This document shows, piece by piece, positions 45,501 to 56,148 of a stretch of DNA of 64,000 nt (position 1 is the stretch's first letter; every line of letters starts with the position of its first letter). The notes beneath the pieces were generated by a model, which worked only from the letters and a program-made list of their open reading frames with translations, ran no database searches and was not told the DNA's origin. The stretch is from Dermanyssus gallinae (lineage: Eukaryota > Arthropoda > Arachnida > Mesostigmata > Dermanyssidae), in assembly GCA_003439945.1 (NCBI GenBank), contig QVRM01002375.1, positions 17,498 to 81,497 of the forward strand. Reading direction: 5' to 3'. The position numbers and the translations under genes were made by a program.

Positions 45501-48500
45501 GCAATCCCACTCACTGCACTGCCTTCTAGTGCCGGCTCAGTGTGCGTCGAGTGCGGTAGGCCAGCTCCGCTCCGCTGTACGCCGTCCGATCCCGAACAGC
45601 AGTGAACGAGGATCGATGAAACCTTTGAACACTGGGCCGGTCCTCTTGCAGGCAGGCCTGCTCATACGAGATCGACGAGCACGAACGACGCTTCGACGAG
45701 AAGTTTTGCTTGCTTCTCCGCCGTTGGCGGTGCCAACGACTCTCTCTCTGTCTGACGCATCTGGCCAGTAACAACGAGGTGTGGCAGTCTGGCCTGGCTG
45801 GCCGACGAGCGAACCGCCGCATCTGACGCATGGCCAAGCTTCAAAGCGACCTGCATCTTCTCGACGACGGCCGGTCACCCAACCAAGCCCATCATCCCGT
45901 GCAACGCAACGCGTTCACTACTGCACAAGCAGCAGCAGCAGCGGCTTCAACTTGAGACCAGGCCACTCGGCGGTAACATCTACTGCTACTGCTTATTATT
46001 ATTATTATTATTTAGACCGACGATACTGGGATGCATGCATGCGTCCGTGCATGCGTGCGTGCGTGCCTGCGTGGGGTGTTTCGGGGGTGCATCATTCGGG
46101 GGAGCGAAGCGTTGCGGGGAGCTATAGACGCAGGGAAACGAACCCTTTCGGTAAACAAGCACCTACACAAACGCGGGTTTGCTCCCTTCCTTTCTCTTTC
46201 GTCTCGTGTCTGCTGTTGTTGTTGTTGTTGCCGCCACCGCCGCCGTCTTCCTGTCAGACATCTACCCAAGTGCCAACTACTAGATACGACGAGGATCGCC
46301 TCGCTCAACCACCGCTCTGCTCGGCTTCTGCTGTTCCAGGGCATCCCAGGCAAAGAAGGCCCCAGTCCAACAACGCCTGCTTGGTTGTCTAGCCTTTTCT
46401 ACCTAGGTGGTGGCGGTGGCGGCGGCGGCAGTGGCCATGCTGGTAAGGCCTGTCTCGTCTATGAGACTACCGATAAAGCATTTCTGCCCCTAATTTCACC
46501 TCTCGCTTGGCAAGCGAGGGGCGGCACCATTTCGCTCTTCTTTCACACACACCCCTACTCGCGCGCACGGGACTAGCAACAGCAGCAGCAGCAGCCCACA
46601 CGAGAGACAGAATGAAGAGAGAAAGAAAGGAATAGGGTTAAGGAGAAAGTTACGAGAGAGAGAATATCCGTGCCACATCACGGCTTGCTTGCACATACGG
46701 CATAACATGCCGCGACGCTAGTTGTTGCTGTTGTTGTTGTAATTGTTACTGTTGTTGTTGCTGCTGCTGCTGTTGTTGTTACTCTTGTTGTTGTTATTGT
46801 TGTTGTTGTCGTCGTCGTCGTTCTCGTGGTAATCGTCGTCGCGGCCGTGGTAGTCCCCGTCTTGCCGGTACGGGTGGTGGTAGATTAGGCAGTGCGAACT
46901 CCAATGGAGGCTGCTGCTGCTGTTGTTGTTGCTGTTGCTGCTGCTGCGGCAGTCGCCTTTGCAGTTACTGGAATGAGGCGCGAAGAGATGCGGTTGCTCT
47001 CTGGGCGGCGACGGGGGCGGTGGTGGTGGTGGTGGTGGTGGCGGCGGCGGTAGGAGAAGGAACGGCAGGACGCAGGGGACGACGCAAAGAATGAGGAAAA
47101 GCAGAATGAGAGGACGATGACGACGATGAGGACTTGCGGCCGAGCGAGGGAATAGTGACGCCGAACGAAAGGGTGCTAGGTTAGGTTAGGCAGGCTGCTG
47201 GCGGCGGCGGCCTGAAGGGAATCAAACGGAGGAGAAAAAGAATACCACCGTCTAGCTAGGGGCCGAATAGCTAAAGGGGGTGTTGGTTGACTGAAAGTGC
47301 TGCTGCTGCGCGCGACCGAATCGGGGCAGGGACAAGAGGAGAGTTGGTTGGGAGGGCGGGGGTGGGGGGGCGAGTAGATGGGGTGGTGGACGTGCTGCTT
47401 GTAGTAATAGTCGTAGTTGTCGTAGCAGTAGACGTAGTAGTAGTAGTAGTAGTAGTTGTTGTTATTGTTGTTGTTGTTGTAGGCTCAGTGTGGACGATCG
47501 AAAAGGAGCTCGTAGCTGACGGCTGGCCGGTAAGGAAGAAAACTAGGGCGAGCTGGAGTTGGGTAATTGCTGTTGGTAAGCACCTTTGCCCGGCCGCCCG
47601 CCGACCGGCCTGGCTGTCTATCTGTCTGCCTGGTGTCCCCAGCCCGTCTGCATCTGTCCCTTCTGCTTTTGCCCATTCCGATCTGCAGCTGCAACCACGG
47701 CAGCGGCATGCGTCGACGGCTGATAGAGAGAGAGAGAGAGGGAGAGAGACAGAGAAAACAGAAGCGCTGGAAGATAAAACTGTACAGAGAGAGAGAGAGA
47801 GGGCTGCAGAGTGGAGGGAGAGAATGAACGAGAAGTGAAACAGAAAGGTAGGCATACACGTCTCTGGTAAAGTGTGGGCAGGCGCGACTGACGCAAGACA
47901 AGCAGGAACCAAAGGAGACAGGACGAGGACGGACAGAGAGAGAGAGAGAGAGACAAAGAATTGCGGAGAAGCAAGCAATGACACGACGACAGCAACACAC
48001 CAACGACAACAAGCCCAGCAGCAGCAGCAACAACAGCAACGCCGACGATGACGCCAGCCAGTCTCCATCGTCATCCCCCAGAGGAGTAAGCAGTGTGTGC
48101 CCTAGTCAGTTGGCACGCAGACACGCAGGTCTGCACAACCACTCTGCCACGATCTCTCTTCTTCTCTCTCTCTCTCTCGCTGAGTCTCCCGTGCCCGTTC
48201 CCGTGCATCATGGCATCAGCCCGAGTTCTTTCCGCAAAGAGGAGGCGGGCAGCCGCACACAATTGCAACCCATTTTCTGCTCCGTTTCGACTTGCCGCAC
48301 CAACGGAGCACTGAGAGACGCACCACCGACGGACGACGAGCGCCGGTCCCACTACAGGACGGCCGCGCAAGGAGAAAGGAGTCCTGCCGAGGATGGCAGG
48401 ATCCTCCTGGTTTTCTGTCCCGCTTCGCTTCTTTCTCCTTTTTCCTCCTCCTTGTCTCTCTCGCTCTCTCGCTGGCTGCGTGTCTATCCGCCCGCCCGCC

Positions 48501-48760
48501 TGCCTGAATATTTCCATGTGCCGTCAGGCGACTATTCGTCCACCTGTCGGGCGAACGCTACCGAGCGGATCACGCTACGTCGGCGAGATTATCCTCCTTG
48601 GGACGAGCGGGAAAACTGGGAGCGGGAATACCGAAATGACGATACAGTGGCACGAGGAGCTCTCCCTCACGCGGCCCTTGCCGTAGAACGACTGCCTCGG
48701 AGCCTGGATGATGCTGGCACATCTATCAGACACACAAGTGCCTGATGTATACAAATTTGC
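45501..48760. other. Largest GC-rich island: triplet, GA and CT tracts
   Basis: Over 3 kb of GC- and CpG-rich DNA. It holds (ATT)n (45992-46014), GTGC repeats (about 46045-46072), GTT/GCT triplets (46721-46815 and 46911-46955), GGT/GGC (47019-47052), GTA/GTT (47398-47484), GA tracts (47722-47760, 47795-47815 and 47935-47955) and CT (48148-48182). The longest frames of the window are here (267 codons minus, 47271-48074; 255 codons plus, 47978-48745) but are largely the repeats translated. Such an island could mark a gene's 5' end. No promoter element or exon can be pinned down. Confidence 0.5.
47398..47484. repeat. GTA/GTT triplet tract
   Basis: GTAGTAATAGTCGTAGTTG-like degenerate start leading into uninterrupted (GTA)n, then (GTT)n. 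Confidence 0.92.
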
Positions 48761-51065
48761 CGAGCCTATGTATATCTAGTTGTGTGGGCGGCCAGACCTG
48801 CCGCATAAGGATGGCGATGTATTGTCATAATATTATGCTATTCCGCTAAGTATTAACTAAGCTCTCCTAACAGCTCGTCAAGGGGCTAAGTGCCACAGGT
48901 AAGCACCGAACCGTAAGTACTACGTCAACCTGCTGACGCAATAGCCATAATCGCTATAATCGCCAAATGCGGGCATAATATCTGTCTGTATTATGTGACC
49001 ACGGTTTTAAGCGACGTTGTATATTGTATCGATTATATAGATCAAATCAAATATGAATAATGGGGTAGGTGGAAGTGATTACGGTTAGACTTTGACAAAC
49101 AAAAGAAACTCTATCATCCATGCGTTGGACATGCATGCATGGAAACCGTAATGCAAAGCATAATATACTCAGAAGTTCATATAGATTAGACACAACTACT
49201 GTTTCTTTCACATCACTAATCTTCTGTCTGACTGTATGATTGAATTGCTGGACACGCTCCGGCGCGGTAATAATATTCTGAACATCTGGTGGGTTACGGC
49301 ACTTGGCTTGATAAAAGTTCATCTCTATTGCCCACATTTGTTTGCCCACTATGATAAATGGCATACATATGCCGAAAATCGTTGCATTACTTCTCTCGTC
49401 GGAAGCGTGGAGAAGATAGAGCTTCATGAAGAAACATTTTGAAATGTATATTTAACTCAGTTTGAGTGAAATAAACATAATTGCTAAAATTGTATTAAAA
49501 AAAGATGTATATATATATATATGCACATATTCCAGACATATTCACTTGCATAACCGGCTATGCGAAAGATAGGTGCAGAAGTTGAATTGCATAAACGCAC
49601 ACTTCAATCCTAACCTGATTCACTTTTCGTGCTACAGCTATTGTCCCATATTTCAAAACAGCAGGACTCGTAGTTTTTATATGCGTGTCATTTTAAGCTT
49701 GTTTTATTATATGAGTGAAGGCAGGACAGTGTGTACGTCCCGCAACCCTGATGTCATAGGTCGTGAAATCTGATATGCGCATAGTGTACAAATAGTTTAT
49801 GTTAAGTTAGATGCCATGGGTATCAGGATGTTAAAGAAGGATCATACTATTTTTATTATTATTATTATTATCTCACTTAACATTGTGCGCTAGAATCATC
49901 TGCAAGCTAGAATGATCCACACAAACGATACTATGTACCCGTCGACTATGTTACTTGATCATCGCTCATCTGGATACACAGAATACCCCAGAACACGCAG
50001 GCATCTGCATATAGCACAGGCTTACCTGTAAACTATTATACCACGCGCTCGTCGACGCAGACAATCAGGACATGATGCTCCTGATCGGCTAATGGGTACA
50101 AAGAGGTGAGAAGTAGTAATGCTAGTAGAACACAACATATCATCGTTTGTCAGTTCATATCGTTATTTGCCCTCCCTCCGTACAGTAAATCGCCTCACTC
50201 TACTCGTTATTCTGGTCCTTATAGCGCTCTTTGGTCCTTGCTGTGTCCTGAAATCGATAGAAAGCGGCTGGCCGGGCGGGTACCTCACGTCGAGCAGTAA
50301 CAGTCGACCACGACATGGATACATGTTGGTAATATGTCCCTATGTGTACTCATATACACTCGGTATTCTCTCGTAATCTCTTGAGCCTGCCGTGTCTTGC
50401 GCAGACACACAAGTCAGTGGCAGTGGCCACCTAGACAAGTGTGCTTCGCTGCCGAGAGGGTGGCAGAAGACGAAGACCCTACCTAGAGGATCAGTCGCTT
50501 CGCTGCGTCCTCTCGACGATCCATCTCGACGCCTACTGACGTTTCAGCCTGTCGGGTGGTCATTTGCGTTAATAATTTGGAACCTATCGTCGCTCCAGGC
50601 CGCACTACCGCAGACTACTAGCTTGGTCAGCTTTCGCCAACATCCTAAGCTCTGCTACCTCAGCAAACTTCACTTCCCTAGTATACGACCTATGTGTAAT
50701 AGGAACAAATGATTTTCTTCGTCATCCTTCCCTACCTGGGAGACCTGTTGGGCCGCTTCAAGGCGTTGGCCTGTGGCAAAGGAACTACTTTTTGGCTTGT
50801 GAAAATACAAACCAGCTTAGATCGCTGCGGTGGAGATATATCACACTAAGCAACAGCGTTATGCGCCTGGTTGGTTACCTTTGAGGGTAGCTAGCCCTAT
50901 AATGTAGCCAGCCTGCTTTCACCGCTTCGACTCTTCGCTGTCTGCTAGAGACTTTCTATGTCTACAGCATCTATTTTTCGGGCTGACTCTCAGCTAACAT
51001 TTAACGTGTACATATTTGCGTTCGCAATGCTTCATAAAACAGATCGCATAAAAACAAATGTGCAA

Positions 51066-51148
51066 CGGTGAGGATCGACCCGGTGCACATGTATCTTTTC
51101 CGGTCACAAGGTGCTCGCGAATGCACCACGTTACTAGGCTCGACTGTG
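51066..51148 (-). mobile_element. tRNA-like sequence, probable SINE head relic
   Basis: On the minus strand: an A-box region GAGCCTAGTAACGTGGTGC, then CACCTTGTGACCGGAA (anticodon-arm-like), then a B box GGGTCGATCCTC. The stems are decayed. CTTGTGACCGG and the B-box ending resemble the plus-strand sequence near 11.6 kb, suggesting one tRNA-derived family. Confidence 0.45.
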
Positions 51149-51450
51149 TTCGACAGCATCTAAACACAATTTGGTTGAGGTTGTGCCCATAAGTGGGCCT
51201 TAGCAGTCTACCATGCGCTTGCACAATTCCATCTTGCCTTTTTATTTACAAAAAAATAAATAAATTATATAAAATATATATTTACTCATATTTAGGTTTA
51301 ATTAAATGTAATTAAAACAGTGCAGTGTACATTGCTTAATTGACAGCATCGGCTAGCGCATAATGTGTGCGAGATGTTTTCGTTACTCTTCTCCTCTGCA
51401 GTGTACAACATTCTTAGATTAATATAGATTGGTTTAGTTTTGTCTACAAA

Positions 51451-51484
51451 ATCGTAAAGTTTGTAAGATCGTAAAGTTTGTAAG
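51451..51484. repeat. 17-bp exact tandem duplication
   Basis: ATCGTAAAGTTTGTAAG occurs twice in direct succession, followed by ATCG, the start of a third unit. Confidence 0.95.
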
Positions 51485-52304
51485 ATCGGAGCCTATCAAG
51501 CATCTGACATGTAGTGGAGGTATGCAAATGCTACGCCCACAGGTACACAATATTAAATATACTTGCAGCACTCATGCGTGAGAGTTCGTACATAGGTTGG
51601 TGGCTCTCGTACCAAGCACCTATATTGGTAATAACTGCTGTTAACTAGAAACAGATAAGACTTCTAACTAAGATAAAAGATAATATAACTAGGAGGTTGG
51701 CATATGCCATCTATTATATATGCCTGCAGTAGACAGTAACCATTCGATGTTACATGTGCGGCCGATAAAACTAAACGGCAGGTTTTTGCTTTTTATGGTA
51801 TGAGACCGTGAGTAGCCGCTACCAATCGTCTGTTATGTGCTGGCAATCTCTAATTTCACATCTCAGTTATTCAATATAATCAATCCGTGGTGGGCATACG
51901 ACATTTGAATCCCTGCGAACGTGTACACGGTTACGGGGGTCTTGTGTAGGGAGCAGCCACTTTTGGAGGGTTTCCCGGACCGAGGCTGCATTGCCCCGTT
52001 GCACATCCTGCGACAGGCGCTGTCTAAGGAAATCTCCCTCTTTTCTACCTCCGTTGGCTGGAGTCAGCCGCTTCCCGACCTTCTGTTGCTCTCTCTCTCT
52101 CTCACTTTATCTGTAGTTAGTCTCTGATCTCAAATTGCGCATTACCCTACCCAATTGAAAATTTACTTCCCTATTAGAAATCATTTATTCTGTAGTGTAC
52201 CCTCAAAGTCGATCTACAGCGCACAAAAGAAGCATCGATCTAGCACAAAGCTCAATTATGCGGCAACTTTCTTGTCTGCTCTCCAATTACTTGCGTCACT
52301 TGCA

Positions 52305-52370
52305 AACGCGCAATTTTATTCGCGTCTAGTACCATTCAACGCGCAATTTTATTCGCGTCTAGTACCATTT
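52305..52370. repeat. 33-bp tandem duplication
   Basis: Two adjacent copies beginning AACGCGCAATTTTATT and ending TAGTACCATT differ only at the last base. The period is a multiple of three and an 83-codon plus frame (52155-52406) runs through both, but nothing in that frame is recognisable. Near identity implies a recent duplication. Confidence 0.95.
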
Positions 52371-53193
52371 CACCTTGTGCTGGTGACCAACCCGGAGTTA
52401 CGCTAGAAGCGGTCCTTGGGACACATTAAGTTGAGATGTTCTCCCAGGAGGAGAGCTTAAGCAGTAATCGCTCACTAATTGGATAACTCGAATGTGTCCG
52501 GTCAGTTGTCTTTTTCTTCCTCCTCCTTCTCCTACTCCGAGGCTTATACATGCCCCTCACCCCATACATACACATACATACATGCATACATACATACATA
52601 TATACACACTACTTAAGACCGCAAGCATCGCAAGTCTACCAACGTCTATGCACATAGTTGATAAACGTATGTTTCACAGCGGCTGCGACGACACTCCCAT
52701 CGCTTGGTTTACCACGATTACTGGCGCACATTACCACTACTGCTACTTCAACTACTACTACTACTACTACTATCGCGGCTACTATAAGGCAATGATGTTG
52801 TCCGCCCTGTCTGAGCACCCGCCACACCCCGCACAGGGTGTCGTGCTGCGGCTTCCCGCATGACAGCGGCTCAAGCGGTCAAGTTATCTAACAAGCGGTC
52901 GGTCCCTCGAGTGTTGGCTACTCTTCGTCGACACTACCCCCCCCCCCCCCAGGCCCGGCCGCCCTTATCAATGACGACGGCCGTTATAGTAACGGGCGGC
53001 CATTAACCCACTGTCTACTTGTCGGTAGGTCGGACAGCCAGCCAGCCAGGAAGGCCGGCTTTTGCCGAGTAGCCGTTAGGCCTTGTCCTATGAAGAACTC
53101 GCCGATTTTGTCCTACTCCTTGAGACGGCCATCAAAATGACGACGCGACTCTATCATTGGCTCGCACTTTCTCATTGTCCCTTTTCCCCCCTT

Positions 53194-53224
<31 letters not shown>

Positions 53225-53430
53225 GCGTCTGTCTTGGTTTCTACCGCTTAGAGAGATCTATCCCCATGCCCCCTAATACTCTATCCTACACTTGACGATG
53301 TCGGTGACGGTGGCGAGAAAGACTGGCGACAGCAGTAGCAGCTCCGTAGGCCGCAGTATTGATCCTCCATGTTGGTAGCCTTCATCGTACTTGGTCCATG
53401 TCGTACTTGGTCTGTACATGGACGGATCGC
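52371..53430. other. Simple-repeat-rich, no gene supported
   Basis: (CATA)n at about 52563-52610, an ACT tract (52735-52772), a run of 14 C (52937-52950), (CT)n (53190-53224) and a 16-bp direct repeat TCGTACTTGGTC (53385 and 53401). Confidence 0.55.
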
Positions 53431-53512
53431 GGTCTGCCCCGGGGTCCTGCCTTTGCCTCCCGGCCCCCGGGGGTCTGCCCCGAGGTCCTGCCTTTGCCTC
53501 CCGCCACCGATT
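53431..53512. repeat. 41-bp tandem duplication
   Basis: GGTCTGCCCCGRGGTCCTGC begins both copies (53431 and 53472), each running on to TTTGCCTCCCG. They diverge only slightly, mainly at the 3' end. Confidence 0.93.
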
Positions 53513-55140
53513 GTCTGTTCCCTTCTACCCGTTGGACAAAAACCGAACGGCAAGAACATGATGATGGCATGGCCCAGCTGGGAGCTAAGGTGCACTAGAG
53601 TGAACTCTGTACTCGGGAGTTTGCCTGTCCATACACACAGAGACATACGAACACGTTGGCAGCAGCAGCAGCAGCAGCAAGGATTTCGGCGGCAGCGGCG
53701 GTGGTGGAACGGGTCGCGGGAGCAAGTCGGGCGATTGGCCACTTGTTCGCATCTCAGCTAATCATACACAGAGCCGCCGCCGCAGACCGCTCTGAACATA
53801 CGCCGCGGTGTGGCTCGAGATATGCGAGCGGCGACCGGCCCATGCCGCAGGAGCACGTCAGGACACGGCTTCGCTTCAGGTGTGCCCACACACTAATCTG
53901 ATATACGTGTCGTTGGAACGAACAATCGGCCGCTCGCTCTCCTCCCTTGTGCCCTACCTGGCCTGTCCTGACCTGTCAGAAAACTAATTATGTCAACGTG
54001 AGCAGTAGCAACACGACTTTTTGAAGTGTGGACATCGTGTGCCGAGAGTTGGCTATCCAGCCGAGAGAGGACGGTGCAAGCGGCGAGCGAGCGTCTGCTG
54101 ATAAAATCGCTGAGAACGTCGAAAGGATGGAGGAGGCTTACGTAGCAAACGAGTTCAGCCTTACAATTTAGCCAGCCGCCGGCACTTGCGATTAAATCAA
54201 AACTTTTTCAGGCAAAAGTGATTTTGCTACGTACACGCCGAAGCCCTCCCAGTGTGTTGCATATGCCCAAGCGTGGTTGGTGTTCCACAAACATTACGGC
54301 CTATTGTCTTTCTTTTAGGTTGATGTGCCACACTTTATTACACCAACGCAGAATTGATGAGGAGTATACTATAATGAGAATGCAACTAAAAACGATAATA
54401 GGGCACAACGCCGTGCGGTGCGCTTTGTTCCGTTTTTATTTAGGAATAGGAAATATTTGAGTGCTACTTTTGGCAAGTTTCATAGACCCGTTAATAGGCT
54501 TACAGCGTTGCAAAGTAAACATACGCTGGGGGTAAAACTTCGGCCCTTCGACAGTATGCACTTGCTCAGGAAATAGCACGATATTAATTATATTTCGGCA
54601 CTTTCTGTGGCAAGGGAATGCGTTGTGGAGTTGAATCGTAATCAGCGCGATGCGTTCTGAAAGTTCTGTTTTCCGACACATAGCGACTCGCTATGTTTAT
54701 GCTACAGCAATCCAGCATAATGAAACTCTCTCTCTCTCTCCGACAACAACAACAATAATAAGTGCCAAGCTACAATGTCGTCGCATTTTTCTCGATCAAT
54801 GCTGTTCCTCGAGCAGGTATGTTCGCCGTAAAAGCTACAAATTCCTTGAGGGCTAGTCTAGACGTCGTTCATTTTGCCCTATTCTTTTGCTATCAAGCTA
54901 TAATTGCGCTTTGACAATATCGGTTATGTTAAGATGCCTTCACCACATATTTTTTTTTAAATACAGCAAATTTTTGTTCTGCTATCTAAATAACGCTCTA
55001 CGTAGACGCGTTTATATATATTTAAGTAGATCATCATATTTTGGGAACAGGTTCGGTAAATGACAAAACCCTCTAAAAAGCTTGCAGTTGTCTGATAACA
55101 GTGTCAGGTTGCCGTGTTTTGTTTATAGAGGATGCGGCGT
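53513..55140. other. No gene supported
   Basis: A CAG run (53659-53678) and GC-rich sequence up to about 53900, then unique AT-moderate DNA. Open frames to 153 codons on the minus strand near 53281-53742 overlap the tandem repeat and triplets. Confidence 0.5.
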
Positions 55141-55144
55141 GTTC

Positions 55145-55230
55145 ATATGGCGGCGTGGTCCAGGGAGCTAGTGCGCTAGACGCGGTTGCCATCTATCGGA
55201 GTATCGCCGGTTCGACCCCTTTTGTTAATC
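55145..55230 (+). mobile_element. tRNA-like sequence (decayed tRNA gene or SINE head)
   Basis: A-box-like GTGGTCCAGGGAGCTAGTGC and a B box GCCGGTTCGACCCC lie about 50 bases apart, the normal internal promoter order of a tRNA. The D, anticodon and T stems do not pair properly, so it is not a functional tRNA. No A-rich tail was identified. Confidence 0.45.
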
Positions 55231-55719
55231 GACATTCCTTAGGCGATACATCGCGGATGATAGACTATGCCGATTAGAATCAGCGACCGAGCTGCCACAA
55301 AAACTGTTAAGCAAGCTCTAAATAACTCAACATTCTTATGCTGTTACTCTGAAAGGCCCTCATACGTTTGTCCTGTCGTATGGCCAGAGAATCGCACAAC
55401 AAGGCTTCCCTGCATTCCAGCCTCCGCCTATCCGTCTATTCGGTAAATTAGACGTTTCCTTTTCTACTTATAATTTCGTTTCAAACGTAACTATACTGTG
55501 ACGCAAAATAAATACATGACAGTCATATCGGCTATATAATTATCTAGAGGATTAAAGTATTTAACAAGCCGTCACGTTATCTATAAAGACTATGCAGAGC
55601 ATATTGTCTGGAGCAAATATCATAGATAGTCAATTCAGCTAAACCCACATGGCATATTTCCCATCGCCTTATTCCAGATGTAATAGCAACAGGCACGTTA
55701 CGTTGCTTCATAAATTCAG
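55231..55719. other. Nothing recognised
   Basis: Unique AT-moderate sequence between the tRNA-like piece and the BTB-like relic. Confidence 0.5.
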
Positions 55720-56148
55720 TTGCATCTCAATTGCCCCACTTCTTTCATGCATCCACTACCAACCACACTACAAGGCGTAAGTCCCCTTTGGTCGGAAGAT
55801 GATTTGTTTGCGTTTCCATTGACATCTTGGCAAAAAAGAAATACAGCATTCGGTGCAGGGGAAACTCTACCTGAAATCAAATCCGACATAAAGCCTGCTC
55901 TGATGCGTTTCCTTTACACCGGTACGATTCGCGTGTTCGAATGCCAGTCCATCGGCCTGTGAAAACTTTTACTGTTGGCATATACTTTAGAGTTGCGCAA
56001 ATTAATTTCGGCGGCCACCAACTCCGTCTCTTTAGTTGAATAATGGGACAGCATGCAACTATATTCATCGTAGCTATCTACTCTAATATTATGCCTAAGT
56101 ACGGATGTAGATTTTACTCGTGATTGCAGTAAAAGACTCATTTCGTAA
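55720..56148 (+). pseudogene. Possible BTB/BACK-domain pseudogene fragment
   Basis: One reading frame gives FGAGETLPEIKSDIKPALMR then FLYTGTI, resembling the end of a BTB domain (FGG...EI.L.DI.P.A...LLRFLYTG). A stop follows at 55960, then KLLLLAYTLELRKLISAATN (compare LL.LAxxYxLxxLxxxxxxxL). After further stops (56041, 56071) comes MQLYSS and, after the second, LSTLILCLSTDVD, in the place of a BACK start. The frame is constant through three stops until 56146. The layout is nearest to BTBD9-like proteins by eye, but the similarity is weak. No intron or A tail seen. Chance cannot be excluded. Confidence 0.35.

Larger units (their letters stand above)
48761..52304. other. AT-rich, nothing coding recognised
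   Basis: The longest repeat-free frame is 126 codons on the minus strand (49047-49427), no family recognised. Also an (ATT)n run (about 49853-49873), a 17-bp tandem duplication (51451-51484) and a tRNA-like sequence (51066-51148). Confidence 0.5.

Noticed and set aside
47271..48074. 267-codon minus-strand open frame, the longest in the window
   Set aside because: It is mostly GTT/GTA, GA and GCT repeats translated into T, S, L and C runs, with equally long frames on the other strand and no domain.
47978..48745. 255-codon plus-strand open frame
   Set aside because: Low-complexity Ser/Asn and Leu/Ser runs from CAG and CT repeats; no recognisable domain, and it competes with opposed frames. 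It is kept only as part of the GC island.
49047..49427. 126-codon minus-strand frame in AT-rich DNA
   Set aside because: Unusually long for the composition but no family recognised and no exon boundaries; left unassigned.
55145..55230. Functional tRNA gene
   Set aside because: Internal promoter boxes are present but the D, anticodon and T stems do not form.
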